The notes beneath the pieces are model-generated. The model saw nothing but the letters and a program-made list of their open reading frames with translations. It was not told the DNA's origin and searched no databases. Below, in pieces: positions 28,615 through 38,058 of a stretch of 64,000 bases of DNA. A program made the translations under genes and the position numbers. The DNA comes from Actinacidiphila paucisporea (lineage in GTDB: Bacteria; Actinomycetota; Actinomycetes; Streptomycetales; Streptomycetaceae), in assembly GCF_900142575.1 (NCBI RefSeq), contig NZ_FRBI01000014.1, positions 62,001-126,000 on the forward strand, read 5' to 3'. Within the stretch, counting starts at the first letter, position 1. Every line of letters starts with the position of its first letter.

Positions 28615-29091
28615 CCGCGGTCTCCCCCATGAGCGCCGTTCGAGCGGTCTGCCGGGCGCTCCCCTGCGAGCGCCGGGCGGCCGGCCGCTCCCGCGGACGT
28701 GCCGCCGCAGACATCGTAGACACCCCCTCCGGGCTCAGCGATCCCCGACCGGCCGGTACGGAAGCCGGGCAGATCGCGGCCGGGCCGGGGCAGGGGCAGG
28801 GGCAGGGGCACTCGACCAGCCTGCCGACCAGGCCGCCCCGATCGACTCCCCGCCGACTGCGTGACCGTCAGCTGACCCGACGCGCCCGTGCCGGGGAGTA
28901 CGCGGAGACGGGTGGCGGGCGCGGGAGCAGCGGCAGGCGCCGCTGTCGTGGCCGTGGCACTGGGGCCGGTCACCGACCAGGCCGGCGCCGTCTCGTCGAA
29001 AGCCGCACGCCCGTGCAAATCGACGTGGACAATGACGTGGACAAAGAAGCCTGTTCCCCTTCCGGTGCGGGAGCAGAAGCCAGGGGGGCCG
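28615..29091. promoter_or_regulatory. divergent control region between the SARP and EACC1-caspase genes
   Basis: 477 bases without a convincing gene. It contains a short GGGGCA tandem array (four copies near 28793-28818). A stretch encoding a signal-peptide-like sequence in frame with the EACC1 gene begins at a GTG at 28888. A longer EACC1 product starting there is possible but has no ribosome site. SARP proteins usually bind heptamer direct repeats; I could not identify a convincing set. Confidence 0.4.
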
Positions 29092-29550
29092 GTGGAAGTT
29101 CGGATCACAGTGGACGAGGACACCCCGTCCGCTGCGCGCCTGCGCGACTTGCTGGGGTGGCTGGAGCGTCGGCAGGATCCCTGTCTGCTGGATGGCGTCG
29201 ACCGCCCTCCCCCGCCGGGGACCCTGGGCCCGGTGCTCGAGGCGGTATCGGCGTCCGTGGCCTCGGGCGGTGCGCTCGCCGTGCTGGTGGGCGGGGTCGT
29301 GGAATGGATACGCCACGGGCGTGGGGGCGGGCAGCCGGTCGTTCCTCTGAAGGTGTCGCTCAAAAGCGCCGACGGGGTCGAGATCGTCATCGAAACCGCG
29401 GTCGCCGAGGCGTGGACCGCTGCCGAGCTGACCGAGCGGATCGACGGCCTGGCGGCGCTGCTGCGCCAGGAGTCACCGGCGGGCGCGGGCACTCCCGAAG
29501 CCGGCGGGGAGGGCGACGACTGCGGCAGCCACGGTGCGGCGGCGTCGTGA
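29092..29550 (+). CDS. EACC1-like effector-associated protein
   Basis: 152-residue protein. It starts with a short beta strand (VEVRITVDED), then a helical segment, a Gly/Ala/Val hydrophobic patch ending VVEWI (about residues 58-76), and a second beta unit (VPLKVSLKSADGVEIVIE). It ends in a helix and an acidic Gly-rich tail. This layout fits effector-associated constant component EACC1, described by comparative genomics as the invariant small partner of caspase- or trypsin-like effectors in actinobacterial NTP-dependent conflict systems. The GTG at 29092 follows an AGGGGGG site. The stop overlaps the next start as GTGA, so the two proteins are made together. Family assignment rests on context and motif pattern, not a search. 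Confidence 0.75.
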   Translation: MEVRITVDEDTPSAARLRDLLGWLERRQDPCLLDGVDRPPPPGTLGPVLEAVSASVASGGALAVLVGGVVEWIRHGRGGGQPVVPLKVSLKSADGVEIVIETAVAEAWTAAELTERIDGLAALLRQESPAGAGTPEAGGEGDDCGSHGAAAS

Positions 29551-32500
29551 GATCGGGCCTGTCCGGACCTGGCGTGCGGGTCGTTCTGATCGGTACGGGG
29601 CGCCATGACGCCGACTCCGTGCTCGGCGACGTGCCCGCGGTCGAGGCGACCCTGCGTGACCTCGGCCGGGTACTGGTCGAGGCGTGCGGCCTCCTTCCGG
29701 AGAACCTGCTCGTCGTCCAGGACCCGGCCGCCCCCGAGGACGTCCTTCTCGCGGTGGCGCGGGCCGCCGAGTTGGCCGACGAGGTGGTGGTGGTCGTTTA
29801 CGTGGGCCACGGGCTGCTGTCCTGGAACGGGAGCCTGTACCTGGCGACCGCCGGTACGAGCACGCTCCACCCGGCCCTCGCCGATCACCAGGCCGTCCGG
29901 TACGAGCACCTGGCCACCGCCGTGGGCACCAGCCGGGCGCCGACGACGGTCGTCATCCTGGACTGCTGCTTCTCCGGCCGGGCCGATCCACCGACCCGGC
30001 GCGGCCACCTTCTCGTCTCGGCCTCGGGCGAGGAAATGGCACTGGCTCCCGCAGGCGAGCCGTACACCGCCTTCACCGGCACGATGATCGAGCTGCTGCG
30101 CGAGGGCGATCCGGGCGCACCGCCCTTCCTGACGCTCGACCACCTCTACCGGTACCAGTGGCGGGCGCACCGGGAGAGCGGGCGTCCCGTACCGCGTCGC
30201 CAGGCCGGTGACCTCTCCGGCGCACTGGTGCTGGGCCCGAACGCGGCCTACCGTCCCGCGCAGCCGCCGGCCCCTGCGGGACCGGTGGCCCACGGTGCCG
30301 ACGTACCGTGCCCGTACCGCGGCTTCCACCCGTATCTCGCAGCTGACGAGGGCTACTTCTGCGGCCGGACCGAGCTGACCAACCATCTGGTGCGGCGGGT
30401 GGCCCAGCGGCTGTGGCACCATCACCCGCTGGTGGTGACCGGTCCGTCGGGCGCGGGGAAGACCTCGCTGCTGCACGCGGGGCTGCTGCCCGCGGTCGGC
30501 CGGGGTGAACTGGGCGTGCCGCGCTCCGGCGGATGGCCGACGGTGACGATGACGCCCGGAAAGGATCCGGCGGGCGCCCTGGCCGCGCGGATCGGTGAAC
30601 TGGCCGGCTGTGACCCGGCCGCGGTGCTCGAACATCCCGGCCGGGTCGCCGGCAGGCTCAGGACGGAGCCGAACCAGCCGGACACCCGGCTCCTGATCGT
30701 CGTCGACCAGTTCGAGCAGCTGTTCACGCACAGCGTGGACGAGGCGGGGCGCGGTGCTTTCATCCGGCTGCTCGCGGCGCTCGCCCGAGGGGACGGAGCC
30801 GAGCCCGCGGCCGCCGTGGTGGTGCTCGGCCTCCGCGCGGAGTTCTACGGGCACTGCGCGCGCTCTCCGGAGCTGGCCGGCGCCCTGGAGGACACGGTGC
30901 TGGTCGGGCCGATGAGCCGCACCGAGCTGCGCGCGGCGATCACCGAGCCCGCCGCACTGGCCGGCCTCACCGTCCAGCAGGAGCTGGTGGACCTCCTGTT
31001 GGGCGACCTGGGCGCCGACCGCGTCGGCGGATACGAAGCGGGACGGCTCCCGTTGCTCTCGCACGCCCTGCAAGGGACGTGGGGGCAGCAGGAGGACGGG
31101 ACGCTGACCGCCAAGGGGTACCTGAGCACGGGGGGAATCGCGCGGGCGGTCGAGGTCAGCGGCGAGAAGACGGTCAGGAGGTTCGCCGGGTCGCAAGCGG
31201 CGCTGGACTGCGTCCGGCAGGTACTGCTGTCGATGATCCGCTTCAACGAAGGCGCCCCCGAGGTGGCCCAGCGGGTCGCCGTCGCCGAACTGCTCGGCAA
31301 GCTGCCCGATCCGAGGGTCGGTCGCGAGGTGCTCGACACGCTCGCGCGCGCCCGGCTGGTGACCCTCGACCGGGAGTACGCGGGCATCACCCACGAGGCG
31401 CTGCTGAGGTCCTGGCCGCGGCTTCGCGGCTGGATCGAGGACGACCGGGACTGGCTCCACGTCCGGCAGCGGATCGTCACCGACGCCACCGCATGGAAGG
31501 ACCGGGGCCGGGACGTCTCCCTGCTCTACCGGGGAGCGAACCTGGCCGCGGCCCGCGCCACGACACGGGCGGCGAACCACGAACAGGACCTCGGCCCGGT
31601 CGGGCGGGAGTTCCTGGCGGAGGGCGCGCGCCACGCCCGACGCGGTCGGCTGCTGCGCCGTGCGTCGGTCGCCGCCGGCGTGGCACTCGCCGTCCTCGCG
31701 GCGGGCGGAGTGGCGTATGTGAAGAACAAGGACGCGGAGGCCGCGCGCCAACACGCGGAGGCGGTCAGCCAACGCCATACGGCCGAGGTGCGACGCGACC
31801 TCAACATCTCGCTGCAACTCGCCTCGAAGAGCGAGGCCGAAGGCAACCAGGATCCCGCGTCCGCCGCGCTGCTCAGCCTCGCGGCCTGGCGGATCTCGCC
31901 CACCGCGGCCGCACGCCAGGCCATGCTCCATTCCCTGGAACGTCCGGCGGTGGCCGACCTCGGGGCGATCGGCGATACGGCCGAGGCGATCGCGTTCGAT
32001 CCCGGCGGGCGAAAGCTCGTCGTCGCGGGCGACGACTTCTCGACACACGGCGTCGCGGTCTCCCGCTGGGACACCGCGGTCGGCGCCGGCACCGGCGTCC
32101 ACGAGACGGTGACCGATCGGGCGGTGGGGTGCAAGGCGCTCAGCAGGGACGGGCGGTTCCTCGCGGTCGCCCTCACGCCGCAGGGCGCGTTCGGCGGGAG
32201 CGACACCGTGCAGGTGTGGGATATGACGACGGGCAGCAAGCTCCTGGACCGGCCGGCCGACAGCGCGGGCCGGATCACCAGCCTGGCGCTCAGCCCTGAC
32301 GGGAAGATGCTCGCCGAGGGCGGCCCGAACGACAGCGTGCCGGTGTGGAACGTGACGACCGGGACGATGATCAGGCGACTGACCACGGGCAGGCGCGGCG
32401 GAGCGGCGACAGCCGGCTTGGCGTTCAGCGCGACAGGAGTCCTCGCCGTCGCCGTCAAGGACGAAAACGTCCACTTCCTGAGCGAAGGCCCGTTGCCCCC

Positions 32501-34034
32501 GGTGTACCTGTGGAACTTACGCGCGCCCGCCGGACCTCCTGTGCCGCTCGGCGCGACGGGCGGTCCGGTCACCGCCTTGGCGTTCGACGCGCGCGGCGCC
32601 ACCCTGGCCACCGCTGACACGGGCCGAGGCGGCACCTCGACCACGACGGGAGGGAGTCCTGCCGTACGCCTGTGGAACACGGCGACGGGCAGGCCCACAG
32701 GCCGGCACCTCACCGCCCCCGGCGGCGCGGTGAACGCCCTGGCCTTCAGCCCGGACGACGCCACGCTGGCAGGAGGCGTCGAGGACAGGGGGATGGAGTT
32801 GTGGGCGACGGCCACCGGACAGCAGTCCGGCACCTCACTGACCGGCCAGCAGGGTTCGATCCGGGCCATCGCCTTCAGCCCTGACGGCAGGACCGTGGCC
32901 AGCTCCACGGACGTCGGCGGGGTGCGGTTGTGGCGGCCCTTCGGCCGCCGGCCGCTCGCCACCCTCGCCGGCCATCACGGCACGGTGGACTCGATCGCCT
33001 TCGCCGGCAGCGGAGGCAGGCTGGTCGCCGCCGGCGGCGGCCACGGCAGGGCCACCGCCTGGGACACCGCGGCCGCCGCGCCCGCGAAGGGCAGCCCGGT
33101 CGGTGACTCCGACCGGGCCGACACGGTGGCCTTCAGCCACGACGGGACGACGACGGCCGTCGGTACCTACGACGGCACGGTACGACTGCAACTCGACGGC
33201 CGCGAGTCCCGTGATCTGGCGGTCAACGCGCCCGACGTGGTGGACGCCGAGGTGGAGTCCCTCGCCTTCAGTGGCGACGGAAGCACGCTGGCAGTGGCCA
33301 TCACCTGCGTCCCCGGTGACGGCGACGGCACCTGTCGCGCGTACGGCGTGCAGCGCTGGGACACCGCCACAGGCAGGCGACTCAAAGCCCTGGACCTGCC
33401 CGCCGGACTCGACGTGTCGGGGGCGTTCGCCGTCGCGTTCGCCCCCCGGCGCCCGCTGGTCGTCGCCGCGACGGACGAAGGTCCGCTCGTCCGGTGGAAC
33501 AGCGTGACCGGCAAGGCCACGGGAACGTACTTCCCGTCTGCTGACCGGTTCTACACCTCCCTTGCCTTCGGCCCCGACGGGACGACGGTCGCGGCCGCCC
33601 GCTCCGACAGCACCGTGGACGTCTTCGACGCGGCGTCCTCAGCCGACCTGACGCCGACGTACTCGATCACCACGAGCTCGTCGGTGAGGTCCGTGGCCCT
33701 CGACCCGCACGGGGACGTCCTCGCGGCCGGCATGGCCGATGGCGCCCACGGCTCGATCCAGCTCTACGGCACCTCGGACGTCAGTCCCGCCGGTGCGCCC
33801 CTGGTGACCACAGCCCCGGTCAACGCGGTGGCATTCGACCCCGGCCGGGCAATCCTGGCAGCCGGGCTCGGCAACGGCACCGTCCAGCTGTGGGACACCT
33901 CGTACGTGACGGCCACCGCCGACGCGCTCTGCGCACGCGTCATCGCCCCCTTCACCCCTCAGGAGTGGAAGGGCGAGATCCCGGCCGGCCCGGCCTACCG
34001 GAACGTCTGCCCGGGCAAGGGGACGAGCCGCTGA
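29547..34034 (+). CDS. caspase-like peptidase - nSTAND1 NTPase - TM - WD40 protein
   Basis: 1495 residues in four parts. (1) Residues ~9-230 are a caspase/metacaspase-type peptidase (C14) with His88 (VYVGHGLL) and Cys141 (LDCCFSG), both catalytic residues present. (2) Residues ~255-690 are an nSTAND1 NTPase beginning CPYRGFHPYLAADEGYFCGR. Walker A is GPSGAGKTS (299-307), Walker B is LLIVVDQFEQLF (~381-392), and a winged-helix-like region contains ITHEALLRSWPRL. (3) One transmembrane helix lies at ~702-725 (VAAGVALAVLAAGGVAYV). (4) About 14 WD40 repeats at ~790-1485, enough for two seven-bladed propellers. The peptidase and NTPase would face the cytosol and the propellers probably lie outside the membrane if the single helix is real, but topology is inference. 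It is likely a sensor-switch-killer protein coupled to EACC1. Confidence 0.93.
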   Translation: MRSGLSGPGVRVVLIGTGRHDADSVLGDVPAVEATLRDLGRVLVEACGLLPENLLVVQDPAAPEDVLLAVARAAELADEVVVVVYVGHGLLSWNGSLYLATAGTSTLHPALADHQAVRYEHLATAVGTSRAPTTVVILDCCFSGRADPPTRRGHLLVSASGEEMALAPAGEPYTAFTGTMIELLREGDPGAPPFLTLDHLYRYQWRAHRESGRPVPRRQAGDLSGALVLGPNAAYRPAQPPAPAGPVAHGADVPCPYRGFHPYLAADEGYFCGRTELTNHLVRRVAQRLWHHHPLVVTGPSGAGKTSLLHAGLLPAVGRGELGVPRSGGWPTVTMTPGKDPAGALAARIGELAGCDPAAVLEHPGRVAGRLRTEPNQPDTRLLIVVDQFEQLFTHSVDEAGRGAFIRLLAALARGDGAEPAAAVVVLGLRAEFYGHCARSPELAGALEDTVLVGPMSRTELRAAITEPAALAGLTVQQELVDLLLGDLGADRVGGYEAGRLPLLSHALQGTWGQQEDGTLTAKGYLSTGGIARAVEVSGEKTVRRFAGSQAALDCVRQVLLSMIRFNEGAPEVAQRVAVAELLGKLPDPRVGREVLDTLARARLVTLDREYAGITHEALLRSWPRLRGWIEDDRDWLHVRQRIVTDATAWKDRGRDVSLLYRGANLAAARATTRAANHEQDLGPVGREFLAEGARHARRGRLLRRASVAAGVALAVLAAGGVAYVKNKDAEAARQHAEAVSQRHTAEVRRDLNISLQLASKSEAEGNQDPASAALLSLAAWRISPTAAARQAMLHSLERPAVADLGAIGDTAEAIAFDPGGRKLVVAGDDFSTHGVAVSRWDTAVGAGTGVHETVTDRAVGCKALSRDGRFLAVALTPQGAFGGSDTVQVWDMTTGSKLLDRPADSAGRITSLALSPDGKMLAEGGPNDSVPVWNVTTGTMIRRLTTGRRGGAATAGLAFSATGVLAVAVKDENVHFLSEGPLPPVYLWNLRAPAGPPVPLGATGGPVTALAFDARGATLATADTGRGGTSTTTGGSPAVRLWNTATGRPTGRHLTAPGGAVNALAFSPDDATLAGGVEDRGMELWATATGQQSGTSLTGQQGSIRAIAFSPDGRTVASSTDVGGVRLWRPFGRRPLATLAGHHGTVDSIAFAGSGGRLVAAGGGHGRATAWDTAAAAPAKGSPVGDSDRADTVAFSHDGTTTAVGTYDGTVRLQLDGRESRDLAVNAPDVVDAEVESLAFSGDGSTLAVAITCVPGDGDGTCRAYGVQRWDTATGRRLKALDLPAGLDVSGAFAVAFAPRRPLVVAATDEGPLVRWNSVTGKATGTYFPSADRFYTSLAFGPDGTTVAAARSDSTVDVFDAASSADLTPTYSITTSSSVRSVALDPHGDVLAAGMADGAHGSIQLYGTSDVSPAGAPLVTTAPVNAVAFDPGRAILAAGLGNGTVQLWDTSYVTATADALCARVIAPFTPQEWKGEIPAGPAYRNVCPGKGTSR

Positions 34035-34130
34035 GGGCTCCGGTCCGGCGGTGTCAGCACGCGCCGCGGCTCGCGCGCGGGAGATCGCGCCATCGCCGCC
34101 GCCCTGGATCTGCGGGACGAGAAGCGCCGA

Positions 34131-35801
34131 TCACACGGACGCCCGGGTGGGGGGCAGGACGCGGGCCGCCGCGTCGAGACGCAGCCTCTCCAGCACGCCG
34201 ATCTGGTGTTCGGCGCGCTCCAGCAGGATGTCGAGGTGTTCGGGGTAGAGCCGGTTGTCGGTCCGGGCCAGTTCCCGCAGGGACCGCCAGCACGCCGCCT
34301 TGCCCTGGACGCCCAGCAGCATGGACTCCAGCTCCAGCAGGTCGCTGAGCGGCGACCGGGAGAAGAGGTGGCCGTTGGGCTTGAGGCGGCCCGCCTTCTC
34401 CGCGAGCCAGCCGAGCGCGACCTTGGAGTGGTCGGCGGATACGCCCAGGTCGGCCATGATCTGGGTCAGCGAGTCGCGGTCCTGCTGCACCTGCCGGCAC
34501 AGCTCGGCCAGCGTCTCGGCGTCGTCCTGGCCTTTGCGGTTCTGTGCGGCCCGGCGGAAGAGTTCCAGGCCTGCCGTCGCGCCGGACAGGTGGTCGTTGA
34601 GGTAGATCGCCAGCAGGCCGGCGTCGTCCGGCGCCTTCTGCGGCGCCCCGTGGGGCCGGCCTGCGGGCTCGTCGGCGCCGGAGGCGCTGTGCATCTCGCG
34701 GTCCACGGAGGCCCCCAACTCGGTCCAGCTGGCCTCGAACTTGCTCAGCCCCTCGCGTTCCAGGGTCTCGGTGACGTCCGCGAAGTCGACACCGGCTCGC
34801 TCCAGGGCCGCGAAGTGGGCTGCCGCGGCGGCGTAGCCGTCGGGCGCCGGCGCGTGGGCGGGGAGGGTTCCGTGCTCGGCGAACGCCGCCAGGGTGCTGC
34901 CCGGCATGGTGTTCACGGTGCCGGCGATCGCGAGTTCGCTGACGTACAGCGTGTCGGGGTAGTCCGGGTTCTTGACGCCGGTGGAGGCCCACAGGGGCCG
35001 CTGCGGGCGGGCGCCGTCCGCGGCCAGGGCCTGCCAGCGGGGTCCGGCGGTCATCTCCTCGTACGCCTGGTGGGCGAGCCGGGCGTTGGCGATCGCGGCT
35101 TTGCCCTTGAGGGCCCGGGCCTCCGGCGTGCCGAGGGCATCGAGCCGGGCGTCGACCTCGGTGTCGACGCGGGAGACGAAGAACGAGGCGACCGAGTGGA
35201 TGCCGGCCAGGTCGCGGCCGGCGTCGCGGGCCTGCTCCAGCCCGCTCAGGTAGGCGTCCATCACCGCGCGGTAGCGGTCCAGGGAGAAGATCAGCGTGAC
35301 GTTGACGCTGATGCCCTGGGCGATGACGGCGGTGATCGCGGCCAGTCCCTCCTCGGTGGCCGGGATCTTGACCAGGAGGTTCGGCCGGTCGACGGTTGCC
35401 CACAGCTTCCGGGCCTGGTCGACCGTTGCTGCGGTGTCCCGGGCCAGTCGCGGGTCGACCTCGATCGAGACCCGCCCGTCGGTCCCGCCGGTGCGCTCGT
35501 ACACCGGCCGGAAGACGTCGCAGCCCTCCCGTACGTCGTCGGTGGTCAGGGCGAAGACGGCGTCGTCGACGCTCGCGCCCTCGCCGCCCAGCCGGCGCAA
35601 CTGCTCGCTGTAGCGGTCGCCCTTGGACAGCGCGGAGGCGAAGATCGTGGGGTTCGTCGTCACCCCCACGACGTGCCGGTCGGCGATCAGCGTCCTCAGC
35701 TCGCCGCCGGCCAGCAGCTCGCGGGACAGATCGTCCAGCCAGACCGACACCCCGGCGGCGGAGAGCTCGGCGAGCGGGTCGGACGCGCTGGGAACTGACA
35801 T
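34131..35801 (-). CDS. tal: transaldolase with additional C-terminal four-helix domain
   Basis: 556 residues, far longer than the ~370-residue actinobacterial transaldolase. Residues 1-~372 are a complete enzyme: TTNPTIF near 49-54, the Schiff-base Lys145 in [11 protein letters not shown], and [17 protein letters not shown]. It shuttles dihydroxyacetone units between sugar phosphates in the non-oxidative pentose phosphate pathway. After a Gly/Pro/Ala linker, residues ~393-556 form a helix-rich domain beginning [21 protein letters not shown]. This resembles stand-alone actinobacterial ferritin-like helical proteins of unknown role. There is no stop codon or frame change between the parts. The ATG at 35801 has AGGAGG 6 nt upstream. 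It lies opposite a stress-type membrane gene cluster, which hints at stress-linked expression. Confidence 0.92.
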   Translation of the reverse strand: MSVPSASDPLAELSAAGVSVWLDDLSRELLAGGELRTLIADRHVVGVTTNPTIFASALSKGDRYSEQLRRLGGEGASVDDAVFALTTDDVREGCDVFRPVYERTGGTDGRVSIEVDPRLARDTAATVDQARKLWATVDRPNLLVKIPATEEGLAAITAVIAQGISVNVTLIFSLDRYRAVMDAYLSGLEQARDAGRDLAGIHSVASFFVSRVDTEVDARLDALGTPEARALKGKAAIANARLAHQAYEEMTAGPRWQALAADGARPQRPLWASTGVKNPDYPDTLYVSELAIAGTVNTMPGSTLAAFAEHGTLPAHAPAPDGYAAAAAHFAALERAGVDFADVTETLEREGLSKFEASWTELGASVDREMHSASGADEPAGRPHGAPQKAPDDAGLLAIYLNDHLSGATAGLELFRRAAQNRKGQDDAETLAELCRQVQQDRDSLTQIMADLGVSADHSKVALGWLAEKAGRLKPNGHLFSRSPLSDLLELESMLLGVQGKAACWRSLRELARTDNRLYPEHLDILLERAEHQIGVLERLRLDAAARVLPPTRASV

Positions 35802-36223
35802 GGGAAACCTCCTGAGAGCTGCGGCACCGCGCGGTGAGCGCGTTCTGCGTGCCCGGCGCGTACCCGGCACTGCCCTGGCGCGGGACGGGGCGGCGGGAAG
35901 CCGCTTTCTCCGGCGGACTCCCGTGCGGGACCGTGGTGGACGGTGGTCATGGTAACTGTGGGTGAGAATCGTTTACGGAAAGTCAGGCCGGTCACATGCT
36001 TCCGGTGCCCGCCCGACCCTGTGCGCCTGTCCTGGATCGCTCGTCCTATCCGTCCGAGCCGGACGATTCGCGGCACAGCACGGCGTCCGCCACTCGTCGG
36101 AACCCTTTGCCGGGGCAATGCGACCGGGGGGACTTTTTTCGAGCGGCCTTTTCGCGTTGTTCGAAGAATGCAGGGGCATGCGGCGGAGGGAAGGCGTCCG
36201 CATCGACATGTTTTGGAGGAGCC
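35802..36223. promoter_or_regulatory. divergent promoter region between tal and the membrane-stress cluster
   Basis: 422 bases without a gene. It includes an AT-richer block around 35945-35985 that could hold promoters in either direction. I looked for the GNNT-N15-GGGTA(T/C) pattern of SigB-like sigma factors, which often drive such clusters, and saw no convincing copy. Confidence 0.4.
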
Positions 36224-36904
36224 TTGAGTGACTTCGACCCCGCGCAGACACCCGACACGACTCGCTCGGCGGAGGTAGCGCACACCGCACAGGACAAGGC
36301 GGCCGAAGGTGCGGGACTCGTCGGTGAGAAGGCGGCCGACGTCGCCGGCACCGCCAAGGACCAGGCCGTGAACACCGCGCAGGAAGTCGCCACGCAGGCG
36401 CGTGACCTGCTGGGCGAGCTGCGGGAGCAGCTGCAGGGGCAATCCCGCGCGCAAGCACAGCAGTTGGCGGGCAACGTGCGCCGACTGGCCGACGAGCTGC
36501 ACGAGATGAGCGAGAACGGCAAGCCGGACTCGACCGCCACCGCGGTGGTGCGGCAGGTCGCCGACAGCGGCCGGCAGGTGGCCTCGCACCTGGAGAACCG
36601 CGGCCCCGAGGGCGTCGTCGAGGACCTGCGGGACTTCGCCCGCCGCAGGCCCGGACTGTTCCTGGCCGGCGCGGCTGTCGCGGGCTTCGCCGCGGCACGG
36701 CTGGGCAAGGGGATAGCCGCCGCCGGGTCCTCCAACGGCCAGGGCGCGGTCGCCGGTACGGCGAGCCGCCCGCGCGCCACCGGGTCGGCGGAGGCGCTGC
36801 CGCAGATCGCACCCCAGCCGCGGGCCGCCGTCCCTGCCGCCCCGGTGTACCCGCCCGCCGCAACGCCGGACCAGGGCCGCGCCTCGTACCCCGAGGGGAA
36901 CTGA
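36224..36904 (+). CDS. amphipathic-helix protein with C-terminal membrane segment
   Basis: 226 residues. The N-terminal ~75 residues are a long Ala/Glu/Lys/Gln heptad-like helix (TAQDKAAEGAGLVGEKAADV), similar to LEA-like or apolipoprotein-like stress proteins. Next comes RRPGLFLAGAAVAGFAAARLGKG, a short hydrophobic segment near residues 143-165 typical of the actinobacterial family that accompanies DUF3618 and holin-X proteins. The rest is a Pro/Ala tail. The start is TTG at 36224, within a few bases of GGAGGAG, giving the usual LSDFDP N-terminus. First of four co-directional genes; probably membrane-associated and expressed under stress (inference). Confidence 0.8.
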   Translation: MSDFDPAQTPDTTRSAEVAHTAQDKAAEGAGLVGEKAADVAGTAKDQAVNTAQEVATQARDLLGELREQLQGQSRAQAQQLAGNVRRLADELHEMSENGKPDSTATAVVRQVADSGRQVASHLENRGPEGVVEDLRDFARRRPGLFLAGAAVAGFAAARLGKGIAAAGSSNGQGAVAGTASRPRATGSAEALPQIAPQPRAAVPAAPVYPPAATPDQGRASYPEGN

Positions 36905-36907
36905 ACG

Positions 36908-37348
36908 ATGGCCCTGTCGGACTCGGAGCACTACCCGCCGCAGGCGGGTCCCGACACCGGGACTGCCGCGGGCGAGCCTTCGCTGGGCGAGCTGATCAGC
37001 GACATCAGCAGCGATCTGTCGCAACTCGTCCGCAACGAGATCGAACTGGCGAAGGCCGAACTCAAGCAGGAGTCGGTGAAGGCCGGCAAGGCGGGCGGCA
37101 TGCTCGCCGGCGCCGGTTACGCGGGACACCTGGCCGTGCTGCTCGCCAGCCTGACGGTGGTCTTCGCGCTCGGCAACGTCATGGACCTGGCCTGGGCGGC
37201 GCTGATCGTCACCGCGGTCTGGGCGATCGCCGCCGGCATCTTGTACGTCAACGGCCGCAAGCGACTGCGCGCCGTGAAACTCAAGCCCGACCAGACGGTG
37301 GAAACGCTGAAGGAGGATGCCCGATGGGTACGGAACCCGACGAACTGA
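36908..37348 (+). CDS. holin-X/phage holin superfamily membrane protein (DUF1469 type)
   Basis: 146-residue membrane protein. The N-terminal helix has the family signature LGELISDISSDLSQLVRNEIELAKAE (residues ~26-50). Two transmembrane segments follow: AGYAGHLAVLLASLTVVFAL and AALIVTAVWAIAAGILYV. The family is annotated as actinobacterial holin-X, but there is no lysis gene nearby and a membrane-organising or stress role is more likely. It starts 4 nt after the previous stop, and its 3' end overlaps the next gene by 25 nt. Confidence 0.85.
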   Translation: MALSDSEHYPPQAGPDTGTAAGEPSLGELISDISSDLSQLVRNEIELAKAELKQESVKAGKAGGMLAGAGYAGHLAVLLASLTVVFALGNVMDLAWAALIVTAVWAIAAGILYVNGRKRLRAVKLKPDQTVETLKEDARWVRNPTN

Positions 37349-38004
37349 GGCGCGACGTCGACCAGACGCGAGCGCATCTGGCCCGCAACGTCGACCGTCT
37401 CGCCGACCGGGTGGTGCCCGGCCGGGTGGCCCGCCGCAAGATCGACGCCACCCAGAGCCGGCTGAGCGGAATCAAGGAGCGTGTCATGGGATCAGCGCAC
37501 AGCGGCGGCCACACGGTGGCGGACACCGCGCACGGCCTCTCCGACCACGCGGGCCAGGCCGCCGGACGGGTCGGTGACGCCGTGACCGGCACCGCCTCCA
37601 CCGTCGGCGACGCGGCACAGCAGGCACCGGCGCAGATCAGGAAACAGACGCAGGGCAGCCCCCTGGCCGCGGGCGTCATCGCCTTCGGAGCAGGCATGCT
37701 GGCCGCCGCACTCATCCCGGCCACGAAGGCGGAGGAGCACGTCGGCGGTCACCTGCGCGAGCACGCCGACCAACTCGTCGAACCGGCCAAGCAGACCGCC
37801 CTGCAGGCGGCGCAGGAAGTACGCGAGGAGCTGCGCGAGCCGGCCGCCGAGGCGGTGCAGTCGGTGAAGGACACCGCCACGGAGGGTGCCAGGACGACTG
37901 GGGACCACGCGCGGCAGGCCGGGCAGGAGACGGCCGACGGCCTGCGTTCGACGGCTCGGGACGGCATCGACGAAGTCCGCGGCTCCGGGCAGGGCACCGT
38001 CTGA
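37324..38004 (+). CDS. DUF3618 domain protein
   Basis: 226 residues. Residues ~5-50 match DUF3618: DELRRDVDQTRAHLARNVDRLADRV and VARRKIDATQSRL, a helix ending with the typical pattern. A long Ala/Gly/Thr stretch follows, then a hydrophobic segment (PLAAGVIAFGAGMLAAALIP, ~115-135), then a heptad-rich Gln/Glu/Ala tail (AAQEVREELREPAAEAVQSV). The start ATG lies inside the 3' end of the upstream gene, so translation is coupled. The family nearly always occurs next to the holin-X type gene, as here; its function is unknown. Confidence 0.82.
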   Translation: MGTEPDELRRDVDQTRAHLARNVDRLADRVVPGRVARRKIDATQSRLSGIKERVMGSAHSGGHTVADTAHGLSDHAGQAAGRVGDAVTGTASTVGDAAQQAPAQIRKQTQGSPLAAGVIAFGAGMLAAALIPATKAEEHVGGHLREHADQLVEPAKQTALQAAQEVREELREPAAEAVQSVKDTATEGARTTGDHARQAGQETADGLRSTARDGIDEVRGSGQGTV

Positions 38005-38058
38005 CACGCCCGCGGAGCCGAACACACCGACCGGGAACGGACAAGCGAGGAGAAGGAC

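Noticed and set aside
28888-29091. Signal-peptide-like N-terminal extension of the EACC1 protein
   Set aside because: In frame and hydrophobic, but without a ribosome site; the GTG at 29092 has one and gives the expected EACC1 start.
28611-32474. 1287-codon minus-strand open frame opposite the caspase-nSTAND1 gene
   Set aside because: Antisense artefact; the plus strand encodes consecutive catalytic motifs in one frame.
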